Shown here in pieces: positions 1 to 10,446 of a DNA stretch of 64,000 nt. The DNA is from Rhizoctonia solani. Taxonomy: Eukaryota > Basidiomycota > Agaricomycetes > Cantharellales > Ceratobasidiaceae. The notes below the pieces were generated by a model. The model had not been told where the DNA came from. It did not search any database and was given only the letters and a program-made list of their open reading frames with translations. The stretch is from NCBI RefSeq assembly GCF_016906535.1, contig NC_057373.1, forward strand, positions 2,976,001 through 3,040,000, written 5' to 3'. The translations under genes and the position numbers were made by a program. Each line of letters starts with the position of its first letter. The stretch's first letter is position 1.

Positions 1-34
1 TTCACTCGCCTACTAATTCCTTCTAATTATTTAG

Positions 35-367
35 CCAAAGTGAACCGTGTCTTTGTCGCAGATGAGCCAGAGCCAAGCTCTCCTCCTTTCGGGCAGGGAA
101 ACTTGAAAGGGGTCGTTTCACTTGTTGACGGTGGGTACTTATTTGCCCATTCCATTCCAATTTCCACATAAATGTGCTCTAGTCCTGGCTGTATTCGCCC
201 GCTGCCTCGGAATTGAAGCCAACCCCGGAATGATGCGTGAACGACGCCGCCGAGGAAGCTCCACTTCGGTCTCGTCTGCATCCACTAAATCACATCGTAG
301 CTCCCTGCGCCGAAATAGTAGTATCGGAAACTCGGGGGTTTTAGGGACTCCTCGGATTCCAACCTGA
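35..367 (+). CDS. C-terminal end of a CBS-domain protein (Sds23/Moc1-like), 5' part outside the window
   Basis: Two exons are visible, 35-130 and 183-367, joined across a 52-base intron (donor GTGGGT, acceptor CTCTAG). Another intron ends at position 34 with a TACTAAT-like branch site at 11-17, so the gene starts upstream of the window. The join reads through a typical end of a CBS domain (G-V-V-S-L-V-D-V-L) and finishes in a basic Ser/Arg-rich tail. The family is known: CBS pairs bind adenine nucleotides, and Sds23/Moc1 proteins restrain PP2A-type phosphatases while Snf4 proteins serve the AMP-kinase complex. The choice of Sds23 over Snf4 rests on the Ser/Arg tail and is an inference; most of the protein cannot be seen. 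Confidence 0.6.
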
Positions 368-1058
368 ATCACGAAGTGAACGAGCATTAAAGTGGCTAGT
401 CCTCGAAACACTACCAGGATTGAAGTTGTGCTGGCATTGAATGTATTACATGCAAATCTGCATATCGTATAGGCTTTTCATGAATGAATCTCTCCCGTTG
501 CTGTCATTATTTTTTGTCACAAACTTTTGGGTCGTTTGGGTTGCTTTTCACCAAGTGTAAGCATGCACATGGGTGAGTGCGGCCCTTATATACATCCGGT
601 GTTCAGGTGTAGCGTTACTACACATATATAGAACTCATACTTACTTTTAAGAGTTCTCGAAAAGTAGAAGCACTGGAAATTCAGGAGGAAATCGACATTT
701 TAGTCATGTTTCACCAAATACCACCGCGGTTACTGCCTGGGTGTCTCGTATGTATGCGCTCTCCCCATCTCTGGTGTGTCCTGGGCATACACCATTGATC
801 GCGAAATAGTATTAAGATATGTTGTCTACAAGCTAAATGCATTTTCAGACACATTGGCGTCGACTTTCGTATATTCCGAGTTCCCTGCGTTGTATATACG
901 ATACGGTCGGCATCTGGTCACGTGTTATCATTTCAATACAGAATTCTACCGGCAAAGGGATCCGGAAGGACAGCATAAATAGAACCCATTCGAGTCAAAG
1001 GTGTGCGCCACTATCCACCAGGTTCCACCCTTCGAGTGCCCTACTGGTGAAGTCAGAC
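368..1058. other. intergenic, no gene seen
   Basis: Gap between the CBS-protein tail and the DHA2 transporter, both on the plus strand. Short open frames here (for example 776-982) lack splice-compatible continuations and family motifs. It should hold the 3' UTR of the first gene and the promoter of the transporter; I see no clear TATA box. Confidence 0.5.
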
Positions 1059-3448
1059 ATGAGCACAACACCACACACTACACCCGGTATGGGACCCACC
1101 TCCCCTTCCTGCCCCTCGACGCTAGTCCACCAAGATGATGGCATACAGACACCTAGAAGCTCACGCAACACTGTAGTGATTGAGGATCAATCTTCTCGCC
1201 TGCCTTTCAGAAAATTATTGGTGGTCTTTTTGAGTCTTTTTGTATGTCTTTTCGTCAGCTTCCTGGATCAAACGAGGTAAGCACACGACTATATTGGCAC
1301 ATTTATTGTTGATCTTTGTCGAGTATAGTGTCTCGACCGTTCTGCCGGCAATTGCCCATGATCTCGGAGCGGCAGATCGCATAAACTGGGTTGGTATATC
1401 CTTCTTAGTTGCAACGACTTCTAGCCAGATTGTTATTGCGCGTTTGAGCGATATTTTCGGCCGCAAGTGAGTAGATCGCTCCTGCATCCAACTTTGAGCC
1501 GCTGATATAAGGCTCATATTAGGCTGGTGCTAATATCTGTTATTATCCTCTTCTCTATGGGAAACCTCCTGTCTGGTTTCGCACAAACACCTGTTTGGTT
1601 GGTGAGTAGAAGTACTTTATGAAGAGTACTAGTGTTGTTTTGTCTCATTATCAACCCCGGCTTAGTTCATCGCACGCGCAATCAGCGGTGAGATTTTTTC
1701 CCATCCCCCATTAGACTATAAGTAATTCGATATGAAATAGGCATCGGCGGCGGAGGTATAAATAGCCTATGTATGATCATTAGTGCGTATGATTTTGTAA
1801 TATTAATTTCCTAATTCTGAGTTCCGGTCCAGCATCTGATGTAGTTAGCCTGAAGGAGAGAGGGAAATACCAAGGGTTTCTTGGAGCAGCAGTCGCATTG
1901 GGCTCGGGTATCGTGAGTCACTCTTCGGGTTATACACCATCGGTATTCTGAAAAAAAGTATAGGGACCACTTATTGGTGGTGCGTTATCTACCGCTGGGT
2001 GGCGGTGGGTCTTTTGGTTCACCGTCCCTATCAGCATTACATGCATTGCGCAACTATGGTGGCTACTTCCGCAGAATGAGCTGAGTGGCAATTTCTTGGA
2101 AAAAGTCCGCAAGGTCGATTTTATGGGAAGCATCCTCAGCCTTGCCTCTATCGTTCTGATTCTTGTAAGTTTGTAATGTTTATCCTGGGTGCTCAATGGT
2201 CTTCTGGCTTATTACGGCTAGGTGCCGATCTCGGGTGGTGGAACCTATTATTCGTGGAATTCTGCTCTTGTCATTGCGATGGTATCTGTGGGATCCGTAC
2301 TCGTCATCATATTCTTGTTGGTTGAATGGCGTATAGCGACGCTCCCGATACTCCCTCTACATCTTTTTCGCGTCAAAAACATCCTGATCATCTATACGAC
2401 CACTATCATGACCGGCATTATCTATTATTGCAACCTCTACTTTCTTCCATCCTATTATACAGACGCACGTGGATTTACCCCCATCCAGGCCGGTATCTAT
2501 CTACTTCCGCTTGTTTTAATACAAACCTTATCCAGTTCACTTTGTGGACAAATTCTTGTGCGTACCCGGAGCCCCAAACCTATTATTGTTGTTGGATTCT
2601 CTATCTGGTGTATTGGAGCTGGGCTACAATCAACATTCGACATGACCACGAGCAGAGGCAAAATATGTGGGTACTTGATTTTGCAAGGCATTGGTGTTGG
2701 AGGAACTCTACAGACCAGTGAGCAGTATAGAACAGAGCTCTGGTAACCAAGGCTAACAGACGTTCGAAAATCTTCAAGCTTTAGTTGCGGCACAAGCCAG
2801 TGTGGCCAAGGAACACCGTGCTGTCGTGACCGGTGCTCGAAACTGTAAGTTCAGCGCATCTAATATGCGTATGCTGCATATTCAATTTCCTCCATAGTCT
2901 TTCGTACGCTTGGTGGTGCTATCGGACTTGTAGGTAAGGGGTACATATAACTAACCGAGAGAACAAGTAGTGACCGATCGTTTCTCATAAAGTTTGTACA
3001 ACTGCCAAGAACGCAGAGCTGAAAAAGCAACTCCGGAAGATTTCTGAGCTTGCACCTGAACTTATTCCAAAAATTATCAAGTACGGTCCCGAAATAGCTA
3101 TGGGTACTAGCGTAGATGAACCAGTACGTGATGCATATGCGAATGCTCTACATACTATTTTTGTTATCTTCATTCCAATTGCGGGACTTAGTGCCGTATT
3201 AGCGGTATTCTTAACGGTTGGTGTCATACTATATTCTCCGAGTCACATATTTGACTAACACTGTATGCTGTAAACATCAGCCGATGTTCTTGCCGGGTGA
3301 TAAGGATGTACTTCCAACCGCTAAAGCGCCCCATTCAGCAAATGAACAGGGGGTGCCATTGGAACCGTTGCCCAGTCGAGGATATGTATCGAATCACAGC
3401 TTGCAGGCTGAGCGCATGGAAAAGCATGCCACGATTCCTGGTCAATAA
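1059..3448 (+). CDS. MFS drug/H+ antiporter, DHA2 (14-TM) family
   Basis: Plasma-membrane exporter of the major facilitator superfamily, probably drug or toxin efflux driven by protons. Twelve exons join in frame to 589 residues: 1059-1276, 1329-1466, 1523-1601, 1666-1687, 1741-1782, 1833-1912, 1964-2164, 2222-2717, 2779-2844, 2898-2933, 2993-3216, 3281-3448. A hydrophilic N-terminus precedes TM1, which ends in L-D-Q-T followed by S-V-S-T-V-L-P-A-I. Motif A is R-L-S-D-I-F-G-R-K, and a motif-C-like G-S-G-I-G-P-L-I-G-G and G-W-R-W-V-F-W-F follow, as in DHA2 transporters of the azole/mycotoxin efflux type. The C-terminus is hydrophilic. The intron at 2718-2778 is the least certain (acceptor CTTCAAG). 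The join at 2934-2992 removes what first looks like a frameshift. Substrate cannot be read from sequence. Confidence 0.85.
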
Positions 3449-4365
3449 ACTCGGATAACGCAGCCTGTTTCTAGCCACTAGATCATTGTGTAAATTTTTT
3501 TGATAGAGCCCAACAATATATCGTCCGGAAGTTTGATTCCGTAGATGTAAATCGACAGTGAAGACAAAGATATTGGTTCAAGCTTAACACTGCTTAATTA
3601 TAGTTTGTGGGATGAATGGTACAAGTTAGAGCTTGGAAGATAAGATATTCATTGTCCCAGGCTCTAGGTTTGCACTAGTTTATCCCGTTCGTATTGGCTC
3701 ATTAAACTAATCATTAAAGGTATATGGGAGCCACTAGCTTTCTGATTACATAACATGACCGCGTAAATGGCTCGTTGGCGCTTAAACGCTATAAAGCCTC
3801 AATCTGGCAAACAGACACGGACAAGAGGCTCACTTCTGCCCGTGGCGGTACTTGCACCACTTGTAAGGTGGGTCATCCCTCCCATAAATCTCATGCAAAA
3901 CCAACTTCTCAAATAGAAAATCCTTATTTGCTTGGTGTAATCAGTGCCCCTCATTTCCTCATGAGCGTCTCGGCTGTCCCAGTTATTCCAGGCTGAAGAG
4001 TTTAGACGCATAGTCGAACAAGTGCGGTGCGAAGCATTGGTGTGCATGACTGTCTTCCCAGTGCCTGGCAAGGGGAAGCTGTTGCGACAGTTTGATCAAT
4101 AATAATATGGGCCATGCGGATTTATGCCCAACTTAATCGCACTCCACGACGCACTGTAAATCCATCTCTTCCCCACCAATCGGCCGAGATATTGGAGAGT
4201 TTATGCTTGATTCGGTACCCAATACTTCCCCTGCCAAGATTACTCCCTGCTTGCGACCGCGGTGGTTCTGGAACTACAGATGGATATAAAAAGCGCTATC
4301 CGCATGCATCAAAATCCAAGTCGCTTGACTTGTCCCTCCCCCGCTCTCTTCGAAAACCTCAAAAA
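3449..4365. other. intergenic, promoter of the PEBP gene
   Basis: No gene found. Open frames on both strands at 3775-4071 overlap each other and carry no recognisable motif. A TATA-like TATAAAAA lies near 4285, about 80 bases before the PEBP start codon, followed by a pyrimidine-rich stretch (4329-4350) typical of fungal transcription starts. Confidence 0.5.
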
Positions 4366-5540
4366 ATGATGTCCTTCAAAATTTCTGCCGCTTTTGTTAT
4401 GCTGGGTGCTGCATCCACTGTTAGCGCTCATGGTAGGTGGCTATCTCGACCTGTGCAATGTCTCATCTAACTTTCCTGTTCAGCCGCCTCGCCCCTTGCA
4501 GTTGCGGTTGCTCTGGAAAACTTTAAGAACGCAAAGATCGTCCCAGACGTCCTGTCTACATTCAATCCAAGTGGCTTGATGACATTGAATTTTACTGCTG
4601 GAGTAGGAAGACCGTAAGTTATTATGTTTGCTATTGTCCGCGAGCATAAATAAATCGTGCTGTATCTAAGTGCCATTGGTGAAGCGGTCGCACGCACCAA
4701 TGTTTCTGATACACCGGTGCTCATGATTCGCGGATCTGAAGAAGCGGAGGCTCAGGCGGGCGGTCCCTTCAACGTCACTAATACCCGCTACACTGTTCTC
4801 TGCATTGATGGTAAGCACGACCCGAGCTGATGATCCAAATTCGTCCATGACACCATCTCAGGTAACACCGCTGGAAGCTCCAATCCAGGTGGCTATAACC
4901 TACATTATCTAGAGAACAACTTGGGTAGGTACCCTTATTTAGGCAAAATACCCAGGAACTAATGAAGCTATTGTAGCCTATGGCGAGAACCACGACCACA
5001 CCGTTACCCTCAACTCCACCGGCTCTCCTGTAGTTGCTTACGCTGCACCTAACCCTCCATCTGGGTCAGGACCTCATCGCTAGTGAGCATATCATTTTAG
5101 ATAGCATCACTCCAAACCAACCAAAATTGTGTAGCATCTGGCTCACTTATGCACAGCCTGGGGATTTCAGCGCTCCGTCTAGCCCTGCCCCCGGAAGTGG
5201 TGTTGCACTCTTTAAGTAGGTGGCTCATCTGAACACTTGGGATGCCTCGAATGTCTAAAATTTAATCTGTAGTTTGACCCAATACACTTCTGCGGCTAAT
5301 CTCGGTAACCCCATTGTTGGGACCTACTTCACCGTCCAGGAAGGTGCTGCTAACGCATCCGTGGCTTCTACCACTGCCGTCGACTCCACTACTCTTCCGC
5401 AGTACACAGCTACCGCCACTGCCAGCACAAACTCGACCCATGGGGATGGCCACTCTAACTCTGGCGCCAAGAGCACTGTATGGATTCCTGGTATTGTGGC
5501 ATTGATTGGTACTGCAGTGGGGGCTTTGGTTACCCTCTAA
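4366..5540 (+). CDS. Secreted GPI-anchored PEBP-family protein (phosphatidylethanolamine-binding)
   Basis: Seven exons (4366-4432, 4484-4613, 4671-4810, 4862-4924, 4977-5082, 5135-5215, 5273-5540) join in frame to 284 residues. The start gives a signal peptide (M-M-S-F-K-I then a hydrophobic core ending V-S-A-H). The body shows PEBP landmarks: N-F-T near the front, the ligand-pocket segment G-E-N-H-D-H-T, and the hallmark H-R-Y-I-W-L-T-Y-A-Q-P late in the domain. After the PEBP fold comes a Ser/Thr/Ala-rich stretch and a hydrophobic C-terminus ending A-L-V-T-L, the layout of a GPI-anchor signal. PEBPs bind anionic ligands and can inhibit proteases (yeast Tfs1 inhibits carboxypeptidase Y). A cell-surface role is inferred from the signal peptide and anchor. 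Both copies of M are possible starts; the first is listed. Confidence 0.83.
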
Positions 5541-5679
5541 AATGGACAACCAACAAAAGGTTTTGAGTGTTTGGGATGTGACATTATATTTGGGTAATGA
5601 CTTTAGGAAATAGCAACGAATTGACTGTGGACAGTGACCTTGTATTTTTCAAATAAGTGATAGCGGGCGAATTCGCAAT

Positions 5680-7008
5680 ATGTCGACCTTCGGGTCTACC
5701 ATCATGAGAGTGTCCAGTTTGCGTACATTGCGCCATCAAATACGACGTTCTTCGTCTCAACTTCTGCAAAGAACTAGTAATTATTCAGTAATTCTTCATA
5801 CCGGATATTATAAAACTACTCCTAGTGACGCATTGTCTTGCACCCCGACCACCCAGCTTGTATTCCGTCGTTCCTTTGCAACGCCAGTAGATATTGCTCC
5901 ACATAAATTGAACATACCTACGCCAGTAGCTGCTAGTACATCCGAACTCGCACCATTGGAAAAGTACATCTATGATTGTATTTTGAATGGCCCACCATCC
6001 GCTCCTCTCTCTCGCATACATACGGAATACAAATCACACGCAGGGCGCGTGCTTGATGTACAGCTTCCCTACGAATCTCGGCCTGGTGCTCAGAGGAGAG
6101 TGAGTCCTTTATCCCCCGACAATAATGAAATAGTCTTGGTCGCACATCTTGTAGTCACCAAAGCCGGAAGACGTCACGTCAGTCTCAGCTCGGGTTTCGC
6201 TTTGAACTTTGACACAGAGGGAAAAGGAGAACAGTGTATAGCTACATGTTGTCATTCATTAGAAGAGGCAGGTGCCACTTTTAGCTCCGTCGAACTAGAG
6301 ACTATATTAAGTAGAACCACAGATAACGCGGATTGTATCTCCCGAGGCCTGCATGTCGCCCAGTGGTCTTTACATATTTCCCGCGTCAGGGAGCCCGGTA
6401 CCGGTTACGGGGGTACATTCTAGTCTTCCTAGACACGATATTCTTCTTCTGTCCATCCCTCATACGACGCCTCGACTAAGGGCGCTCCCGCTTTCTCCCT
6501 ATCCTGCTCCAGAGGGTAGCACACTCAGTGTGCGACTATTATCATCACATGGCCAACCAGAGCTTCAATCCCACGGCGGGAAAGAGGTATGGGGTGAATG
6601 GTTAGATGGATTCGCTCTACTAAAGTGGGTCACGGAGGGTAAAGTACTCGGGTATAGAGACCTGGCCGGAAGGGAATCCAAGGTGGGTTGGTTATTGATC
6701 GATATATTCAATTACCCATAATTGTGTTAATAGCCGGGTACATATGATGTACTCTCGCACATGTTGTTCAATGTATTACCCACTCCAGGGTCCTCGGGGG
6801 CACCTCTTGTGGATGAACACGGCGCCGTAGTGGGTATGGCGCTGGGCACCAGAATGGACAACCGCGTGGAAGGAAATCGAGGATGGGGCGTGCCAGCCGA
6901 GTTGATCTACGAGGTAATGTTTGGAGTAGATAGGCCCCATACCGGACTTACTCAACGAAGCCCCATAAGATGTTCACCCTGCCTGGGCTCAATCTCAAGA
7001 AGAAATAG
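5680..7008 (+). CDS. Trypsin-like (HtrA/S1-type) serine peptidase with mitochondrial presequence
   Basis: Four exons (5680-6271, 6315-6682, 6734-6913, 6970-7008) give 392 residues. The N-terminus is rich in Arg and Ser with almost no acidic residues, fitting a matrix-targeting presequence. Candidate catalytic residues are in trypsin order: His in C-C-H-S-L-E-E, Asp in R-H-D-I-L-L-L, and Ser in P-G-S-S-G-A-P-L, followed by the usual G-V-V-like strand A-V-V-G-M-A-L-G. The tail M-F-T-L-P-G-L-N-L-K-K-K comes from a 13-codon last exon. The first intron (43 bases, donor GGTGCC context) is short and chosen because it restores the frame to the Asp segment; it is the weakest join. No PDZ domain is visible, so it is not a full HtrA. 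A role in organelle protein quality control is inference. Confidence 0.7.
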
Positions 7009-7129
7009 GTTTGAATATATCTTTAAGTTCCGAATCTATTATTTCCAGTGAAAGGCCATTTGACAAAACGAGTTACAAGCCAATCCAAACCCGGTAACTT
7101 TGAGAAATTAGACTAAACATGGAAGTACC

Positions 7130-8847
7130 TTATTCGTACTTTCGGTGTTCCTAAGTAGAAGCGTATGAGAAGCAGCATGGCTTATGCAAAGCTAAGCCAC
7201 TTACAGGTCGGTGAGTCGTTTCGTGGTCGACATGAACAAATGCACGTTCAACGCCAGGGAGAGTCTCCAGTTTATCCTGTAGCTGTTGAGAAATGTCGTG
7301 AGCCTTCCACAACGGGGTATCAGCACCCATTACGATGTCAATCTCGACAAAAAAGTTTGGTCCGCTCTGTAGGTGCCTATGTTAGGAAATTGACCCGGCG
7401 GTAGGGTTGGATGGACACACGTGGTAAGCCCGGACGGTATCCAATGCCTGAATTTCATCGCTAAATGTCGCGGCCTTGTAGATGACGAGCTGCAGGAACT
7501 CGTGGGGCGCAGACTTGCCGGCGAGGAGCTCGAATTCGCCATAGATCGTGCGTGACCATGAAGCCATAACTCCCAGCGCAATGATAAGGGCACCAGCAGG
7601 ATCGAGCCCTGTTAACAAGGAATAAGTACGTTGTCGTGCGGGATCATTAATATAGATCAAAATACATACACCACTTGAGCTTGGCACCACCGGCCGATGT
7701 CAGGATACCGAATCCATTGATAAACAAGTCATTGCGGTGATCTTCCCAGAGCATACGGACTTGGGATGAAGAGTTGCGAAGCGCGTAGCAATATAGGAAT
7801 AAAGCAAATTTGACACCTATGCAAAAGGATTCAGCTCTTATAGTCCCTATGAAAGACACGGACGTTACCTACCGAACGCAGTGGCAACAGCAATAATTGA
7901 GGGGATGTGAAGGTCGTTTGTTTCTTCGCCCCCATGATCGACAAGGGCGCGAACAGATTCAACAAGGATGACCAAGTTGACAGCAGCCATCCTGTGCGTT
8001 GTTTAGAATAATATTTAAGTTGATTCTTTGTATCGATCACTCACAAGGCACCTGGTAATGTGTGACGTATGAGTCTTGGGGTGGATAAAATAGACCCAAC
8101 ACGAACCGTAAGAGATGTTTCCGATTGTCTCCAAACGACTCCCCCCAACGGGCCATTTATTAGTGTCGAGTTTCGAGGCCTTCTTGTGAAGCCAGTAGAG
8201 TATAAGGTTGGAACCAGGGTCGAAGACGGAGTCGATACATGTAGCCAAAAGGGAGAGCGAACCAGAGCTGATTGCGGCATACACTGGGGTGTTCGATTAG
8301 TATTTCGGACAAATGAGCTTAAGCGAGTTCGCACGAACATTGCAATGCCGAAAGTGCGATGTTGGAGAGCAAAGAAGCCCAGACAGCGATGCGAACCTTG
8401 AATGAACTTTAGCACAGGTTAGGTAACTAAATATTTATCAAATAAACATACTGGAAGTCTATCCTCGGCCTCGGCTTCCTTAGCTTCGGCAGTGTGTGCT
8501 TCCATGGGCTTCAACAAGCTGCTAATCAACTGCACAGGATAGCTCAGACCATTAGAGTTGGGCTAAGAAGTATCAGCGTTACTTGGTGTGGCACATACAT
8601 CATTCTGGCCTCTTTGGTACTTTTCAACTACTTTTCCTGCCTTGCTTCGTCTCCTTAACTCTGAAAGCTCATGGTCTGATTTGAGCGCGGACCGAAAAGA
8701 GTATGGGTCACTCGAGCCGGACAGCGCGGAGCGAACTTCGACGTCCCTTACAAACTTATTAAGACTTGCTGGGGACGTAGGTGGGTAGGCGGTATAGGAC
8801 GGCCCAGGCGAGTCTAGTGTCTCGAGTTGGATTGCAGTGGACGACAT
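7130..8847 (-). CDS. Cation diffusion facilitator (CDF) metal transporter, contains a 7-base microexon
   Basis: Membrane transporter exchanging divalent metals (Zn, Mn, Fe or Co) for protons. Ten exons join to 412 residues: in coding order 8599-8847, 8452-8562, 8339-8396, 8107-8283, 8045-8051, 7873-7991, 7670-7816, 7421-7608, 7205-7366, 7130-7150. A soluble Ser/Glu-rich N-terminus (about 120 residues) leads into V-R-I-A-V-W-A-S, then the CDF signature S-G-S-L-S-L-L-A-T-C-I-D-S-V-F-D, G-G-S-R-L-E-T-I-G-N-I, W-W-L-D-P-A-G-A-L, and the cytosolic domain Y-H-S-G-P-N-F-F-V-E-I-D with V-H-V-D-H-E-T-T-H-R-P-E-H near the end. In TM2 the metal-site D-x-x-x-D appears as D-S-V-F-D. The microexon supplies the A-L between Y-G and M-A-A. 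It neighbours a copper transporter on the same strand, but no shared regulation is visible. The exact metal is not decided by sequence. Confidence 0.87.
8045..8051 (-). other. 7-base internal coding microexon of the CDF gene
   Basis: The exon reads GTGCCTT on the minus strand, preceded by CATTACCAG and followed by GTGAGT. It joins phase 1 to phase 2 and gives Y-G-A-L-M-A-A-V-N-L. This matches the continuous TM segment expected in CDF proteins after G-N-I. Without it the flanking exons are out of frame. Confidence 0.8.
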
Positions 8848-9150
8848 GGTGGGGTAAAGAGAGACACATCTGGAACGCCAACCCGCTTGACGCTCAGGAA
8901 ATCGATCTCCGGTGATTATCAAATCTCACTAGTAAAGATGGAAAATTCGACCAACGTGGTTCAAAAAAATGCCGAGGGTATGTTCTTGGCATAACGCTGG
9001 CACATGTATCTTATCTCCTATTAACCGTCAACAAGATTGCTATTTGGGGACCCTCTCGGGAAACTCCCAAAACGTCGACAACTTAGGAGAGGAAGCTCGA
9101 AGCCCCGGGCTTACTTCCTAGTTCAAGATAGACACATAATCCTTGATTAA
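8848..9150. other. intergenic between CDF and Ctr genes
   Basis: Just over 300 bases. It should contain the CDF promoter (minus strand) and the 3' UTR of the Ctr gene. I see no additional coding signal. Confidence 0.5.
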
Positions 9151-9903
9151 TCAATGGGTCTGCCCAGCAGCAAATCTTCCAAACAAAATCTCGCCCACGG
9201 CTGTTCCTGCAACAATGCTAATAATATAGGCCGCATTGAAAGTCCTGCCACAGTTATCAGTAATCCAGCAACATACGGTCTAGTTGGGTTCGCTTACATG
9301 ACACCCAACATGATTGCGTAAACGAAGAATGATTGTACAATGAAAAGACCACCACGAGTAAGTTCGTACGACCATGAAAAGGGGGGCATGGACCTTTTAC
9401 GTTGGGCTGGAAGTGGGCAGATGGTGAACTCGGAGGAAGCTTGCGAACCAGTTGAGCCAGTGGAAACATCAATTTCGATGACCTTTCCTGTGCAAGGTGG
9501 TTCTCCTGATACAACTGCGAGCCTCTCCCCCGCTGTCCCCCCACGAAACAATTCCCTCTGCCTAATAGTAACGGACAGTTTATCATCCATACTATAAATC
9601 AATAGTCTTCACTTACCGATGGACTACATACATGGTAAAAATTCCTCTTATCCCCGCAATGGCACGTTCAGTTACAGCAAGTATAGCGAGCACTATGCAA
9701 GCGCCTGCGATAGCCCCTCTTGAAGCAGGGGCTACAGCGTCGAAGAATAGATAATCGCCACCCGTAAAGTGAAGGTAGGGAATCATCATCGCCATTGCCC
9801 CTGAACTTGAGCTACTTGAGGATCCCGACATGTCCATGGCCTGTACCCCAGAGACAAGGAAGACCAGGCTCAAATAGGGGATATTCATACCGGTACCGTA
9901 CAT
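9151..9903 (-). CDS. Ctr-family copper transporter
   Basis: High-affinity copper importer of plasma membrane or vacuole. Exons 9617-9903, 9298-9591 and 9151-9244 join to 224 residues. The N-terminus looks like a signal peptide followed by a short Met-rich region (M-D-M-S-G, then S-runs and A-M-A-M-M). The domain opens with Y-L-H-F-T-G-G-D-Y-L-F-F, TM1 ends in the E-R pair of A-V-T-E-R-A-I, TM2 carries the defining M-x-x-x-M (M-L-G-V-M), split by the last intron, and TM3 carries G-T-A-V-G (G-x-x-x-G). The loop between TM1 and TM2 is long (about 85 residues) with Pro/Ser. A start at the second Met (9888) is equally possible. Ctr proteins act as trimers; the Met triad filters Cu(I). Confidence 0.88.
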
Positions 9904-10446
9904 ATTTTCGCTAGAATATCACTTGGGGCAAGGGATAGAACAACCTAAGGGGTCACATATCCAGCGCCAGTTATATACCCGAGAGAGTTAAAAATGGAAA
10001 GGCGTGGGACTACTGTTGCGATGTAGTAGATATCAGTTTCGAATCCTCCGCAGCTGGGTCGTCTACTCTTTTCTCTTCTTGTTAAATATTCACAATCGGA
10101 ATTTCGTGAATTGAACTAGATCGTCAACCTCATGGTGATTGTCCCGTATAGGAGGCTCCAGCTTGGATAGCACTACGCCGACGAGGCAAAGCAAGCTTAA
10201 GGACATCAAAGATACATTCAATGAGGACTTCAAGAATGATAATTGTGGCCGAAGTTATAAGGAGCATGGTGAATTACTTCACAACTAGGGTTGATTGAAG
10301 TCGGAAAGACGTATTGAGCAACTTTCGCGCTTCCATGGATGGCAGCGCTTGCCAATATGGCCCTGGTGGCTGTGCTAAACTCAACCGCCTACTGACTCGA
10401 GAAAGAAAGTGATCATATTTACCATTTATAATTACGACCACCACTC
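9904..10446. other. divergent promoter region, Ctr (-) and aminotransferase (+)
   Basis: The two genes are transcribed away from each other across 543 bases. No gene-like frame is present. I could not pick out a confident TATA box or copper-response element. Confidence 0.5.

Noticed and set aside
2930..3000. Apparent frameshift in the first DHA2 gene after G-A-I-G-L-V
   Set aside because: An intron from GTAAGG at 2934 to CATAAAG at 2992 restores the frame and gives the family sequence.
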